A stretch of DNA of 64,000 nucleotides from Mucilaginibacter celer (GCF_003576455.2 NZ_CP032869.1:6696001-6760000), one strand, 5' to 3'; positions 48,474 to 57,299 are shown, numbered from the stretch's first letter. Notes: generated from the sequence alone by a model not told the origin. Numbers and translations are program-made.

Positions 48474-49529
48474 ATGACCGATTGGAATAAAATATCTCCA
48501 GAAAGATTTGAACAGCTTTGTTCTGAAATTATAGAAATTGAAGGTTTCTATAACATACGAAGGATGGGCGGTTCAGGAGATCGGGGTAGAGACATAATTG
48601 CAAATAAGGTATCAATATTGTTATATGGATCCAAAGAAATTCAGACTTGGGTAATTCAATGTAAAAGGTACATTTCCAGTAATATCACGATAGAAAATAT
48701 TGGATCGGAGTTAAATAAAGTAAGGATGCATAATCCCGATTATTATGCGATCTTTTTAACGAATACGCTTAAGCCAAATGTACATGATTGGCTTAAAGGC
48801 GTCGAAAATCAATATCCATTCAAGATATTGATTTTTGATATTGATTGGTTGGAAAATCAATTGCGACGACAACCGAGTTTATATAGACGATACTTCGAAA
48901 ATGAAGAACGAAATAAGTTTGTTTATTCTATTCGCAGTACATCAGAATTACAAGTTTATACCGCAGGAAAAATGCCGTCTGAGGCAGTTCGTGGAACGAT
49001 CACTAAATGGCGAGTAGAATTAGAACGTGACACAGCATCATTAAATAAGAAAATCGGCTTTTTTCATCCTGAATATGCGGGATGCGATCATTCAGGCATT
49101 TATTTATCTGAAACGGTACAGGAAGATTTCAGAATGATTTCTCAATCCAATTTATTAATAGCATATCTTGAAAATGCTGAACAATTTGGAACATTAACTG
49201 AAATAATGATTGCCTATTCCATGAATAAACAAATAGCAATATTTATAGACTCATGCATACAAACAGAAATAACAGTTGAGCAATTTGAGGATGAGAATGA
49301 ATGGGAGGTAAATGCTGATTATTACAACCAAATCTATCAAAAGGTATTTAAAACGAATCATTCTTGTCCTTGTGATCTCATGAATGAAATAGAGCCAATC
49401 CATTTAAACAATTATTGGTTTATGATTGAGTTTTTGCGTTTAAGGCAACCTGATACTTTTATACAGATGACTACACAAGAGGAGGCGGTAAGGGATATGG
49501 TTAAATATCTAAAAGGGTTTACGTTGTAA
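48474..49529 (+). CDS. Mrr-like restriction nuclease fused to a nucleoside 2-deoxyribosyltransferase-like domain
   Basis: The product is 351 aa. Residues 1 to about 145 resemble Mrr-type PD-(D/E)xK nucleases: G-G-S-G-D-R-G-R-D at 32-40 and I-Q-C-K-R at 61-65, which supply Asp40, Gln62 and Lys64. Residues about 160-260 resemble nucleoside 2-deoxyribosyltransferases: V-Y-T-A-G-K-M at 161-167, then S-N-L-L-I-A-Y-L-E and F-G-T-L-T-E-I-M-I-A-Y with the candidate catalytic Glu243. Related domains occur in nucleotide-sensing immunity proteins. The fusion suggests sensing or processing of a nucleotide coupled to DNA cleavage, hence phage defence. Its A+T content is visibly higher than its neighbours'. 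The last 90 residues are unassigned. Function is inferred. Confidence 0.7.
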   Translation: MTDWNKISPERFEQLCSEIIEIEGFYNIRRMGGSGDRGRDIIANKVSILLYGSKEIQTWVIQCKRYISSNITIENIGSELNKVRMHNPDYYAIFLTNTLKPNVHDWLKGVENQYPFKILIFDIDWLENQLRRQPSLYRRYFENEERNKFVYSIRSTSELQVYTAGKMPSEAVRGTITKWRVELERDTASLNKKIGFFHPEYAGCDHSGIYLSETVQEDFRMISQSNLLIAYLENAEQFGTLTEIMIAYSMNKQIAIFIDSCIQTEITVEQFEDENEWEVNADYYNQIYQKVFKTNHSCPCDLMNEIEPIHLNNYWFMIEFLRLRQPDTFIQMTTQEEAVRDMVKYLKGFTL

Positions 49530-49541
49530 TGTAGTGTAATC

Positions 49542-49922
49542 ATGCACCTCACCCCAATCGATCAATTCTACCTCACCAAAGATGAACCCAACCGTGGCTG
49601 CCTGTTAGCCCTGCGCGATATCCTCCTGGCGCAAGATCCCGATGTAACTGCCGAGTGGAAATACAGCATGCCTTTCTTTTGCTACAAAGGCAAAATGTTT
49701 TGCTACCTGTGGATCCATAAAAAAACGCAGGTGCCATTTTTAGGTATGGTTGAAGGTAAGCACCTTCACCATCCCAAATTAACTTACGAAGACCGCTCAC
49801 GCATCAAAATCATGCTCATTCATCCGGAAGCGGATTTGCCGGTTGATACTATTCGTTTTATTTTGAATGAGGCGCTTGATCTGTATCGCTCGGGATTAAT
49901 TAAAGTGCCGAAGAGAAAATAG
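49542..49922 (+). CDS. DUF1801-family protein
   Basis: The product is 126 aa. A-E-W-K-Y-S-M-P-F-F-C-Y-K-G-K-M-F-C-Y near the middle and R-F-I-L-N-E-A-L-D-L-Y near the end fit DUF1801 (YdhG-like). It is a small soluble protein of unknown function with a fold related to frataxin-like sandwich proteins. It lies 12 bp after the nuclease fusion gene and 11 bp before the VOC gene, so these could be co-transcribed. Confidence 0.8.
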   Translation: MHLTPIDQFYLTKDEPNRGCLLALRDILLAQDPDVTAEWKYSMPFFCYKGKMFCYLWIHKKTQVPFLGMVEGKHLHHPKLTYEDRSRIKIMLIHPEADLPVDTIRFILNEALDLYRSGLIKVPKRK

Positions 49923-49933
49923 GAGAGAATTTA

Positions 49934-50281
49934 ATGAGGCTTAAACTACTGGTTGTACGCACCGCTGATATGCTTAAGCTGGTTGAGTTTTACCAGCTGC
50001 TTGGTTTTAGTTTTGACTACCATAAGCATGGTAATTCGCCTTATCATTATTCGGTTACTATCGACGGAGTGGTAATGGAGATTTATCCGCTTGCGAAAAA
50101 TCAAACTATGGCCGATAGTAATTTGCGATTAGGTTTTGAGTTGGATGATTTTGATAGTGCTATGGCGCTATTAAAACAAGCGAATACAACTTTCGTTTCC
50201 GAACCGGCACAAACTGATTTTGGTTTTATGGCGGTGGTGGTTGATCCGGATGGCCGGAGGGTAGAATTATATAGAAAATAA
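49934..50281 (+). CDS. VOC-superfamily (glyoxalase-like) protein
   Basis: The product is 115 aa with one beta-alpha-beta-beta-beta repeat pair, as in glyoxalase/bleomycin-resistance proteins. L-V-V-R-T-A-D-M-L-K-L-V-E-F-Y-Q-L-L-G-F at the start and V-V-D-P-D-G-R-R-V-E-L at the end are the typical signatures. The metal ligands are not certain, and the substrate is unknown. Confidence 0.82.
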   Translation: MRLKLLVVRTADMLKLVEFYQLLGFSFDYHKHGNSPYHYSVTIDGVVMEIYPLAKNQTMADSNLRLGFELDDFDSAMALLKQANTTFVSEPAQTDFGFMAVVVDPDGRRVELYRK

Positions 50282-50298
50282 ATCTCAAATTGCCTTTT

Positions 50299-50392
50299 GC
50301 TGCCGCAAGCGTCCTCGCTTGTGGCCCGCGTTCAGGTCTGCAGTTAGATGAGCCGCTTACATAACTTAGCATGATGCCCACAAGCGAGGACG
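50299..50392. repeat. Palindromic family A element, left portion, interrupted by the IS
   Basis: The left arm GCTGCCGCAAGCGTCCTCGC then TTGTGG (from 50299) would pair with CCACAAGCGAGGACG before the IS plus CTTGCGGTAGC after it (52005-52015). Removing the IS and one target copy restores an element of about 105 bp with 26-bp arms, like the one at 3079-3183. Confidence 0.8.
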
Positions 50393-50393
50393 C

Positions 50394-51995
50394 CATAGCC
50401 GTTAACCTAAGGAAAAGAACACTTCATTCAGTATATGTAGACTGGCTTTTTTTCCTTTTTTAGGTTCAATAAGAAGATTCTTCACAACGCTGGCTGAAAA
50501 TAAATCACACCAAATGGTAAAATGCAGTTTTCCGCTAACAACCATTCTTAACAAGTGAGAGCATTGCCTTGCCTGCTTAAAAAACTTCCATACGGAGCAG
50601 GCATTATCCGGTGAATTTTGCCTAATAAAGTTCGCCAAACATCGGAATATCTTCCAGTTAAGGAGTATCCAAATGAATTTAGCCATCAACTGGCATTGCA
50701 GTCGTTCTTTTTTTACAGCTTTAACTTTGTGCATGTCGAGCAACGATTTCCATGTCTTAAATACCAATTCAATTTGCCAACGTAAACGGTACAGTTGAAT
50801 AACTTCTGTAGCATTGAGTAACTCAATTGTTGTATTGGTAATAAATATGCTAAACCGGCAGCGGTACTTATAGTCATCAGTAAGTTCATAACCAACGCTT
50901 TTGGCCCGTATTTGAGCCTTCCGGATCCTTTCAGACCATACTTTTTCGGGTACAGGCATAGCGATCAGGCGGCAATCAAAGGCTTCCTCTCCCTTTCCTA
51001 TAGTGACCATGGTTTCAAAACGATTACGCTTGCTAAGTTGCATTTCCTGATAAAGTGTATGCCAATTGATCGCTTTTCCCGTACTGCGCGAGATCGGTTT
51101 CCAGCCCGGATGCAGCCTGTTAAGGAAAAAGGCTTTTTCTGTAGATATCTTCAGCAAATATCCGTGGGTAACATAGCCAAGGTCACGGATATGCAAATCT
51201 CCCGCCTTAATATCCTGTAAGCTTCTTTTTGAATAAGCTTTATCATTTTCAGATACTTTGGTCAATTCAAGGGTTTCCCAGTTACCTTGCTTAAGATCAA
51301 AGGCATACTGCATATTCATCAAGGCCTTGCTTCTGGCTCCGCCAAACCCAGGATAATCATCTTTATATTGTTGAGGTAAGGCAAATTTGCATGAATCTGT
51401 AATCATTACCCGGGTAAAAGGCTTCCAGTCCTTTCCGCTTTTTATATCCAGCTTTTGGGTGATCTGTTCTGCCAATACTGATTTTAAAAAACTGAAGCTA
51501 TGTTCATTAAACCGTTTGTGTAAGGCTACTTTACTCAGCGATTTTTGATGTTGGTGAGCCAGATCGTTACAGCAATCCTGAAGGCTTAGCCTGCTATGAT
51601 CGAACTCGCTGAACATCAGCGTATCGATAAACTCTTTTGGCTTAAGTTTAGAGGTCCTTTGCAAAAATCCAGTTCTGCGGGCTATGGTATCAAGTTGTAA
51701 AGGATCAAGGAAGCCGGTTATATTGTTTTTTAATGCAGATGAGCAACTTGTGATAAATGCCTCCTGATTGAAAATAAATGGAACTTTTCCCCTACAAAAA
51801 ATTCAATTTGTTTTTAAAAAATGCCTATATTTAAATAGAAAAAGGCGGTATACGTCTGGAAAACAACCGCCTTTTTTATTAAAAATAAAACTATACAAAT
51901 ATGGGAAAATCTAAGTGGTTTTGCCCATCGGCGAAGCCCCGCCTATACAACATCTTAAAAAAACTTCTCAAAATTTCCTTAAGTTAACGGCTATG
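50394..51995 (-). mobile_element. Complete IS4-type insertion sequence, about 1.6 kb
   Basis: The terminal inverted repeats are CATAGCCGTTAACCTAAGG (50394 on) and, inverted, CATAGCCGTTAACTTAAGG at the right end, with one mismatch in 19. The 10-bp direct repeat GCGAGGACGC flanks it (50384-50393 and 51996-52005; the outermost C/G bases are shared with the ends, so an 8- to 10-bp duplication is possible). It holds one transposase gene on the minus strand and an internal hairpin at about 51842-51876. The element lies inside a palindromic repeat. Confidence 0.88.
50402..51664 (-). CDS. IS4-family transposase
   Basis: From a TTG at 51664 the product is 420 aa. M-I-T-D-S-C-K-F carries the first catalytic Asp, and Y-R-L-R-W-Q-I-E-L-V-F-K-T-W-K is the Y-(2)-R-(3)-E-(6)-K signature with the catalytic Glu. 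The frame stays open upstream to beyond 51800, and that part (G-F-L-D-P-L-Q-L-D-T-I-A-R-R-T-G-F) looks like the normal N-terminus of these enzymes. The true start is therefore probably further upstream. There is an AGGAGG at 51765-51760 followed after 5 nt by ATC (51754-51752), but no in-frame ATG. Confidence 0.88.
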   Translation of the reverse strand: MQRTSKLKPKEFIDTLMFSEFDHSRLSLQDCCNDLAHQHQKSLSKVALHKRFNEHSFSFLKSVLAEQITQKLDIKSGKDWKPFTRVMITDSCKFALPQQYKDDYPGFGGARSKALMNMQYAFDLKQGNWETLELTKVSENDKAYSKRSLQDIKAGDLHIRDLGYVTHGYLLKISTEKAFFLNRLHPGWKPISRSTGKAINWHTLYQEMQLSKRNRFETMVTIGKGEEAFDCRLIAMPVPEKVWSERIRKAQIRAKSVGYELTDDYKYRCRFSIFITNTTIELLNATEVIQLYRLRWQIELVFKTWKSLLDMHKVKAVKKERLQCQLMAKFIWILLNWKIFRCLANFIRQNSPDNACSVWKFFKQARQCSHLLRMVVSGKLHFTIWCDLFSASVVKNLLIEPKKGKKASLHILNEVFFSLG

Positions 51996-52025
51996 GCGAG
52001 GACGCTTGCGGTAGCGATATAAATG

Positions 52026-52057
52026 GTTAAGGGTTTTGCGAAAGCAAAACCCTTAAC
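52026..52057. repeat. Perfect 14-bp hairpin with GAAA tetraloop
   Basis: GTTAAGGGTTTTGC, loop GAAA, GCAAAACCCTTAAC. It lies 40 bp beyond the end of leuS and could terminate or stabilise its transcript. No T-run follows on either strand, so it is not a classical terminator. Confidence 0.65.
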
Positions 52058-52070
52058 TTAAACTATTTAA

Positions 52071-52095
52071 GTACCCCCTTCAGGGGGCGGAGGGG
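52071..52095. repeat. Short GC-rich repeat, family H
   Basis: TACCCCCTTCAGGGGGCGGA then GGGGG. A near copy, CTCCCCCTTCTGGGGGCTGA then GGGGG, is at 57300-57327. Each contains a CCCCCTTC/GGGGG hairpin. Confidence 0.6.
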
Positions 52096-52096
52096 G

Positions 52097-54901
52097 CTAA
52101 ACCACCATATTAACAATGCGGCCTTTCACCACAATCATCTTTTTAGGCGCTTTGCCGTCCAGGTATTTTTGTACATCGGCATTGGCCAATACAAACTCTT
52201 CGGTACCTTTTACATCCAGGCTGAGCGGGATGTTCAGGTTCATTTTCATTTTACCGTTGATAGAGATGGGGTAAGCAAACTCATCTTCCACCAGATATTC
52301 CGCGTTAAATTTAGGGAACGGCGCATAGGATAAAGTACCTTCGGCATTACCCAATAATGCCCATAGCTCCTCGCAAATATGCGGCGCGTAAGGCGACAGG
52401 ATAATTACCAGGTCCTGCAATACCGCGCGGTTGTTGCATTTCAGGTCGGTTAGTTCATTTACCGCAATCATGAAGCTGGAAACCGAAGTGTTGAACGAGA
52501 AACGCTCAATGTCTTCTTCCACTTTCTTGATGATCTTGTGTAATGATTTTAACTCGGCTTTTGATGGCGCGGCATCGCTTACTCCAAATTCCCAGGCATC
52601 GTTATGGAACAACCTCCAGAATTTACGCAAAAACTTGAACACGCCTTCAATACCATTGGTATTCCAGGGCTTGCTCTGCTCCAGCGGACCTAAGAACATC
52701 TCGTACATGCGCAAGGTATCGGCACCGTAGCGGGTTGCGATATCATCAGGGTTTACCACATTATAATAACGTTTCGACATTTTTTCAACCTCAACGCCGC
52801 AGATGTATTTGCCATTTTCTAAAATGAATTCGGCATCAGCAAATTCTGGTCGCCATTGTTTAAACTTAGCTATGTTCAGTACTTCGTTTTCAACAATGTT
52901 AACGTCAACGTGTATCGGCGTGGTTTTATATTCTTTTATTAAACCGTGAGATACATAGGTGTTAGTGCCTTTGCCTTCCTCGTCAATTAAACGATAAACA
53001 AAATTACTGCGACCCTGGATCATCCCTTGGTTAATCAGTTTTTTGAAAGGCTCTTCCTCAACAACCAAGTCCAGATCTTTCAAAAACTTGTTCCAGAAAC
53101 GGCTATACAACAGGTGACCGGTAGCATGTTCACTACCGCCGATGTATAAGTCAACATCTTTCCAGTATTCAATAGCCTCGCGCGATGCAAATTCTTTATC
53201 ATTCTGGGCATCCATATAACGGTACCAGTACCAGCTTGAGCCAGCCCAGCCCGGCATGGTGCTTAGCTCGTAAGCTAAACCGCCTTCATATTTCCAATCT
53301 TCGGCACGGCCCAATGGTGGTTCGCCGGTTTCGGTTGGGAGGTATTTGTCAATTTCGGGCAATAGCAAGGGCAGGTGGCTTTCGTCAATTAAATATGGTA
53401 AGCCATCTTTAAAGTAAACCGGCACCGGCTCGCCCCAGTAACGCTGACGGCCAAAAATGGCATCGCGCATCCTGAAGTTAACTTTCGCTTTGCCTGCGTT
53501 AATTTTTTCTAATTCAGCAACTACAGCAGCGGTAGCTTCTTTATAAGTTAAGCCATTAATGAAATCGGAATTGATGTATTTACCTTCTTTGGTTGGATCG
53601 GCCTCGGTTTCGATATTCTGAATATCGATGATAGGCACTATCGGCAAATTGAAATGCTTCGCGAACAGGTAATCGCGCTGATCGCCGGACGGTACGGCCA
53701 TTACCGCCCCTGTTCCGTATCCAGCCAAAACATAATCAGCTATCCAGATCGGGATCTGCTGGCCGTTAAGCGGGTTCAATACATAACTACCGGTAAACGC
53801 GCCCGAAACAGTTTTGGCATCGGCCATCCTGTCCAGTTCCGATTTCTTTTTGGTTTGGGTGATGTAGGCTTCGATCTCTGCTTTTTGCTCAGGAGTAGTT
53901 AACGAAGCAACCAGTTCATGCTCAGGAGCAATTACCAAAAATGTAACACCGAAGATGGTATCAACACGTGTAGTAAATACTTCGATAAAGTTGGTATCCA
54001 AAGCAGCGTTATGTCCCGATTTATCTATCGGGAATTTAACCGATGCACCGGTGCTTTTACCAATCCAGTTCCTTTGCATTTCTTTCAAGGGTTCGGGCCA
54101 GTCAATAGTATCAAGGCCTTGCAATAACCTTTCGGCATAGGCGGTGATGCGCATGCTCCATTGGGTCATTTTCTTTTGCTCAACCGGGAAGCCGCCGCGC
54201 TCGCTGAAGCCGTCTTTTACCTCGTCATTAGCCAATACAGTACCTAAGGCAGGGCACCAGTTTACGGTGCTTTCGCGCAGGTAGGTAAGGCGGTATTTCA
54301 ACAATTCAGCTTGCTGATCCTGGTTGCTGAACGCTTTCCATTCATCAGCGGTAAAACTTAAAATTTCTTCGTCGCTTACAGCATTGATACCTGCCGATCC
54401 GTTTGCCTCGAAATGAGCAACCAGTTTATCTATCGATTCGGCCTTATCGGCATCTTTGTTATACCAGCTGTTAAACAGCTGCATAAAAATCCACTGCGTC
54501 CATTTATAATAATCAGGCGAGCTGGTGCGCACCTCGCGGCTCCAATCAAACGAGAAACCGATCTGGTCTAACTGGCGACGGTAGGTGGCAATATTATCTT
54601 CGGTAGTGATGGCCGGGTGCTGCCCGGTTTGTATGGCGTACTGCTCGGCCGGTAAGCCAAAGCTGTCGTAGCCCATAGGGTGCAGCACATTAAAGCCTTT
54701 TAAGCGCTTGTAACGTGCAAAAATATCAGAAGCGATATAGCCCAGCGGGTGCCCTACGTGCAAACCTGCTCCCGATGGGTAAGGGAACATATCCAGCACA
54801 TAATACTTGGGTTTTGCTGATTTATCTTCGGCTTTAAAGGTTTGGTTTTGGGCCCAAAACTGCTGCCATTTTTGCTCTATCTCTTTAAATTGGTAGTCCA
54901 T
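52097..54901 (-). CDS. leuS: Leucyl-tRNA synthetase
   Basis: LeuRS is 934 aa. The class I signatures are P-S-G-A-G-L-H-V-G-H-P-L-G (HIGH box, near residue 50) and K-M-S-K-R (near residue 710). The editing domain with T-T-R-V-D-T-I-F-G-V-T-F lies in between, and the anticodon-binding and C-terminal domains follow. Insertions near residues 165-205 lengthen it compared with E. coli LeuRS (about 860), as in other Bacteroidota. Confidence 0.97.
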   Translation of the reverse strand: MDYQFKEIEQKWQQFWAQNQTFKAEDKSAKPKYYVLDMFPYPSGAGLHVGHPLGYIASDIFARYKRLKGFNVLHPMGYDSFGLPAEQYAIQTGQHPAITTEDNIATYRRQLDQIGFSFDWSREVRTSSPDYYKWTQWIFMQLFNSWYNKDADKAESIDKLVAHFEANGSAGINAVSDEEILSFTADEWKAFSNQDQQAELLKYRLTYLRESTVNWCPALGTVLANDEVKDGFSERGGFPVEQKKMTQWSMRITAYAERLLQGLDTIDWPEPLKEMQRNWIGKSTGASVKFPIDKSGHNAALDTNFIEVFTTRVDTIFGVTFLVIAPEHELVASLTTPEQKAEIEAYITQTKKKSELDRMADAKTVSGAFTGSYVLNPLNGQQIPIWIADYVLAGYGTGAVMAVPSGDQRDYLFAKHFNLPIVPIIDIQNIETEADPTKEGKYINSDFINGLTYKEATAAVVAELEKINAGKAKVNFRMRDAIFGRQRYWGEPVPVYFKDGLPYLIDESHLPLLLPEIDKYLPTETGEPPLGRAEDWKYEGGLAYELSTMPGWAGSSWYWYRYMDAQNDKEFASREAIEYWKDVDLYIGGSEHATGHLLYSRFWNKFLKDLDLVVEEEPFKKLINQGMIQGRSNFVYRLIDEEGKGTNTYVSHGLIKEYKTTPIHVDVNIVENEVLNIAKFKQWRPEFADAEFILENGKYICGVEVEKMSKRYYNVVNPDDIATRYGADTLRMYEMFLGPLEQSKPWNTNGIEGVFKFLRKFWRLFHNDAWEFGVSDAAPSKAELKSLHKIIKKVEEDIERFSFNTSVSSFMIAVNELTDLKCNNRAVLQDLVIILSPYAPHICEELWALLGNAEGTLSYAPFPKFNAEYLVEDEFAYPISINGKMKMNLNIPLSLDVKGTEEFVLANADVQKYLDGKAPKKMIVVKGRIVNMVV

Positions 54902-55132
54902 TTTATGTTTTACGCGTATGAAATTGCGAAAATAGTCATTTCCCTATTAGTTTAGTAGTTATTAGTGGATTAGTTATGGTATATAACGTTTTTTTTAACC
55001 GTTTAAAAGTGTGAACCTTAGCCGAAGGGCTAACCTTTATTTCACCGTTTCCGTACAACCCCGCTAAAGGAGAATAATTGGTTCTCAACCATTAAATATT
55101 TTGAAATTTTCTTTAATTATCTGATAATAAGT

Positions 55133-55140
55133 TAACTTTG
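55133..55140 (+). promoter_or_regulatory. Putative -7 box of the first paralogous lipoprotein
   Basis: TAACTTTG matches TAnnTTTG and lies 21 bp before the ATG at 55162. The -33 region is AT-rich without a clear TTTG at the right spacing. Confidence 0.45.
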
Positions 55141-55161
55141 TACGGAAGTAAAATCCTAAAC

Positions 55162-55962
55162 ATGAAACACAATTACAAAATTATTGCACTGCTGTTTGCA
55201 GCAATCACGGCAGTTTACACATCGTGCCACAAACTTGACGTATCTCAAAACAATAAAAGCACCGTTAGTAAAAAAGAGGCCAGCGTACAGATAGCTCAAA
55301 GTCTTGCCGGCATTTTTAACCCTGAAAACGGCGGATTCGATTTTAAAAACGGTTTGAGTATCCCTTCAGATTTTACCATGAACAAAAAAGGTAAAATCAA
55401 AATCCAGTCAGTTAATTCAACCCCGCAATGTGGTGCCAAACTGGATACTACCATCAGCTTTAACCTTGACATAAGCGATACTTCAAAAATTGATATCTGG
55501 GCTAAACTAAATTATGAATTGCTTTGTACAGGCGGCATCCCATCGGGCCTTACCACCCGCGATAGCGCTGTGGTTTCGGCAGTAACCGGCGACTCGAAAT
55601 TTGTTATTAAAATGGGCGAGAACCTTACACTCAAAAGCCTTAATCCTGGTGTTGTTGACGCGCAGTATTCATTTGATGGCCCGGTAAACTACTACGCCAA
55701 AGTTGAGTATAACAAACCAACAACTGCAATGCCAAATATTGAGGGCACGTTTAATTACACTTTTAAATCAATCATCATCGACCCGAAAAAAGATCCCGAT
55801 TTTATCACAGGCGGTTCGGCAACTTTTGCAAGTAAAGGAAGCATTGGTAAAAATGTATGGAACTATAAAGGTACCATCAAATTTTTAGGTGGCCATAAAG
55901 CTCAAATTACCATTGAAGGCTCGGTTTACACGGCCGACCTGATAACCGGCGAGGTAAACTAA
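55162..55962 (+). CDS. Lipoprotein of unknown function, paralogue 1
   Basis: The start at M-K-H-N-Y-K (55162) is preferred because it leads directly into a lipoprotein signal ending Y-T-S-C; an in-frame GTG/TTG-type start at 55138 would add 8 residues. The product is 266 aa. The helix with Q-I-A-Q-S-L-A-G-I-F and the C-terminal pattern G-G-S-A-T-F-A-S-K-G, W-N-Y-K-G-T-I-K-F-L-G-G-H-K-A are shared with the protein at 56408-57187. The mature part is beta-rich. It was probably made by a tandem duplication. A terminator follows. Confidence 0.72.
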   Translation: MKHNYKIIALLFAAITAVYTSCHKLDVSQNNKSTVSKKEASVQIAQSLAGIFNPENGGFDFKNGLSIPSDFTMNKKGKIKIQSVNSTPQCGAKLDTTISFNLDISDTSKIDIWAKLNYELLCTGGIPSGLTTRDSAVVSAVTGDSKFVIKMGENLTLKSLNPGVVDAQYSFDGPVNYYAKVEYNKPTTAMPNIEGTFNYTFKSIIIDPKKDPDFITGGSATFASKGSIGKNVWNYKGTIKFLGGHKAQITIEGSVYTADLITGEVN

Positions 55963-55983
55963 TATTAAAGCTAAAATATTATT

Positions 55984-56021
55984 AAAAAGCCCCGTACCAA
56001 AATTTGGTACGGGGCTTTTTT
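55984..56021 (+). terminator. Terminator after paralogue 1
   Basis: AAAGCCCCGTACCAAA and TTTGGTACGGGGCTTT pair perfectly and end in six T residues. The rest of 56022-56407 has no gene and no clear promoter. Confidence 0.92.
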
Positions 56022-56407
56022 ATGCGGCGTAGTATAGTTATTTAAGTGATTTTGCAGTGAGATGAAAAAAAATAAAGCTTTTTATTTGCCGGATTACGAA
56101 GAAACTGATTGTAATAATGTTGTTTCAATTATTATTAAATAAAATATGGTACGATTTTATTTTCGAAAATACCCATCCGGTAAGGCAATATTTTCTACGA
56201 TAATTTCCTCAATACGGGTAAAATACGCCTTGATTGCACGCCTGGCATACTTATGTTAAAATTAAAAAATTAACCAGGGGTTTAAGGTTGCTTTAAAGGT
56301 TATCGTAATTATAGTGATTATCACTGTACTGCAGTTTAGGGGTTTCAATATGGTATGCTTGTTGACTTTTAATCAGAAAGCAATCTAAACTTTAAATACA
56401 CCAATTT

Positions 56408-57187
56408 ATGAAACTAACCTTACGCAGCGTATTACCTTTACTGGCAGGTATAGCTATGATGTATTCGGCCTGTACCAAAACTCAAAATACAGTAAAACCC
56501 TCATCAGACGATAAAAAAGCAAGCGATAACGTAGCAAGCTCGGCCATAGCCAGCAACCTGGCGCAATCATTAGCCGGCGCATTTGGCGGTGCCAGCATTA
56601 AAGATGGTGTTACTCCATCAACCAATGCCACCTCAAAAATTAAAGTGCAAAGCAGCGACTACCGTTGCGGCTTTTATATAGATACAAGCCTAAACCTTAC
56701 CTTTAACCAGGGCGATACCCTGAAAGCAACCAAAACAGGTGGCGTTAAATACTACTTTGTATGTAACGATAACAAAACCATCGGTTACGATTCGGTAGAT
56801 TCGTTAAATACCGTGGGCAGCGGTCCGGGTTACTCGTATGTGTACAACGTTGTGCAGAAGTACAAAGTGCGCGGCCTTAATTTCAATAATTCCAACTTCT
56901 CGCTGGATGGGCCGATGAAAGCTTATATCGATAACGAATATCCTAAGTACAAAACCTTTAGCAGGGTGCACAATACCTATGTGTTCAGCAACCTGTATGT
57001 GCACGGCGATGATAACTTTGATATTACCAGCGGTACCGCAACTTTCCGCTCGCAAGGGAAAACCAACGGTGGCGGCTGGGATTACAGCGGTACCATTACT
57101 TTTTTGGGTAACCACAAGGCCAAGCTTTTCTTCCTGAATAAAACATTCCTGATCAATATGCTTACCGGCGAATCTACGCCTGTATAA
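56408..57187 (+). CDS. Lipoprotein of unknown function, paralogue 2
   Basis: The product is 259 aa. The lipoprotein signal ends Y-S-A-C (Cys22). It shares with the preceding protein the N-L-A-Q-S-L-A-G-A-F segment and the C-terminal G-T-A-T-F-R-S-Q-G-K, W-D-Y-S-G-T-I-T-F-L-G-N-H-K-A pattern. Residues between are diverged. Location should be the outer membrane or periplasmic face. No known domain is recognised. Confidence 0.72.
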   Translation: MKLTLRSVLPLLAGIAMMYSACTKTQNTVKPSSDDKKASDNVASSAIASNLAQSLAGAFGGASIKDGVTPSTNATSKIKVQSSDYRCGFYIDTSLNLTFNQGDTLKATKTGGVKYYFVCNDNKTIGYDSVDSLNTVGSGPGYSYVYNVVQKYKVRGLNFNNSNFSLDGPMKAYIDNEYPKYKTFSRVHNTYVFSNLYVHGDDNFDITSGTATFRSQGKTNGGGWDYSGTITFLGNHKAKLFFLNKTFLINMLTGESTPV

Positions 57188-57211
57188 ATAAAAGCTTTCA
57201 ATTAAATAGGT

Positions 57212-57251
57212 GACGCCCTGTGCCGGATTTTCTGGTGCGGGGCTATTTTTT
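57212..57251 (+). terminator. Terminator after paralogue 2
   Basis: GCCCTGTGCCGG and a partly complementary CTGGTGCGGGGC around a short AT loop, followed by TATTTTTTTG. The stem has some mismatches. Confidence 0.6.
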
Positions 57252-57299
57252 TGTGGCAGATGGATTAACTTATTATATTGTGGGCAAATGCGCTTCTGC

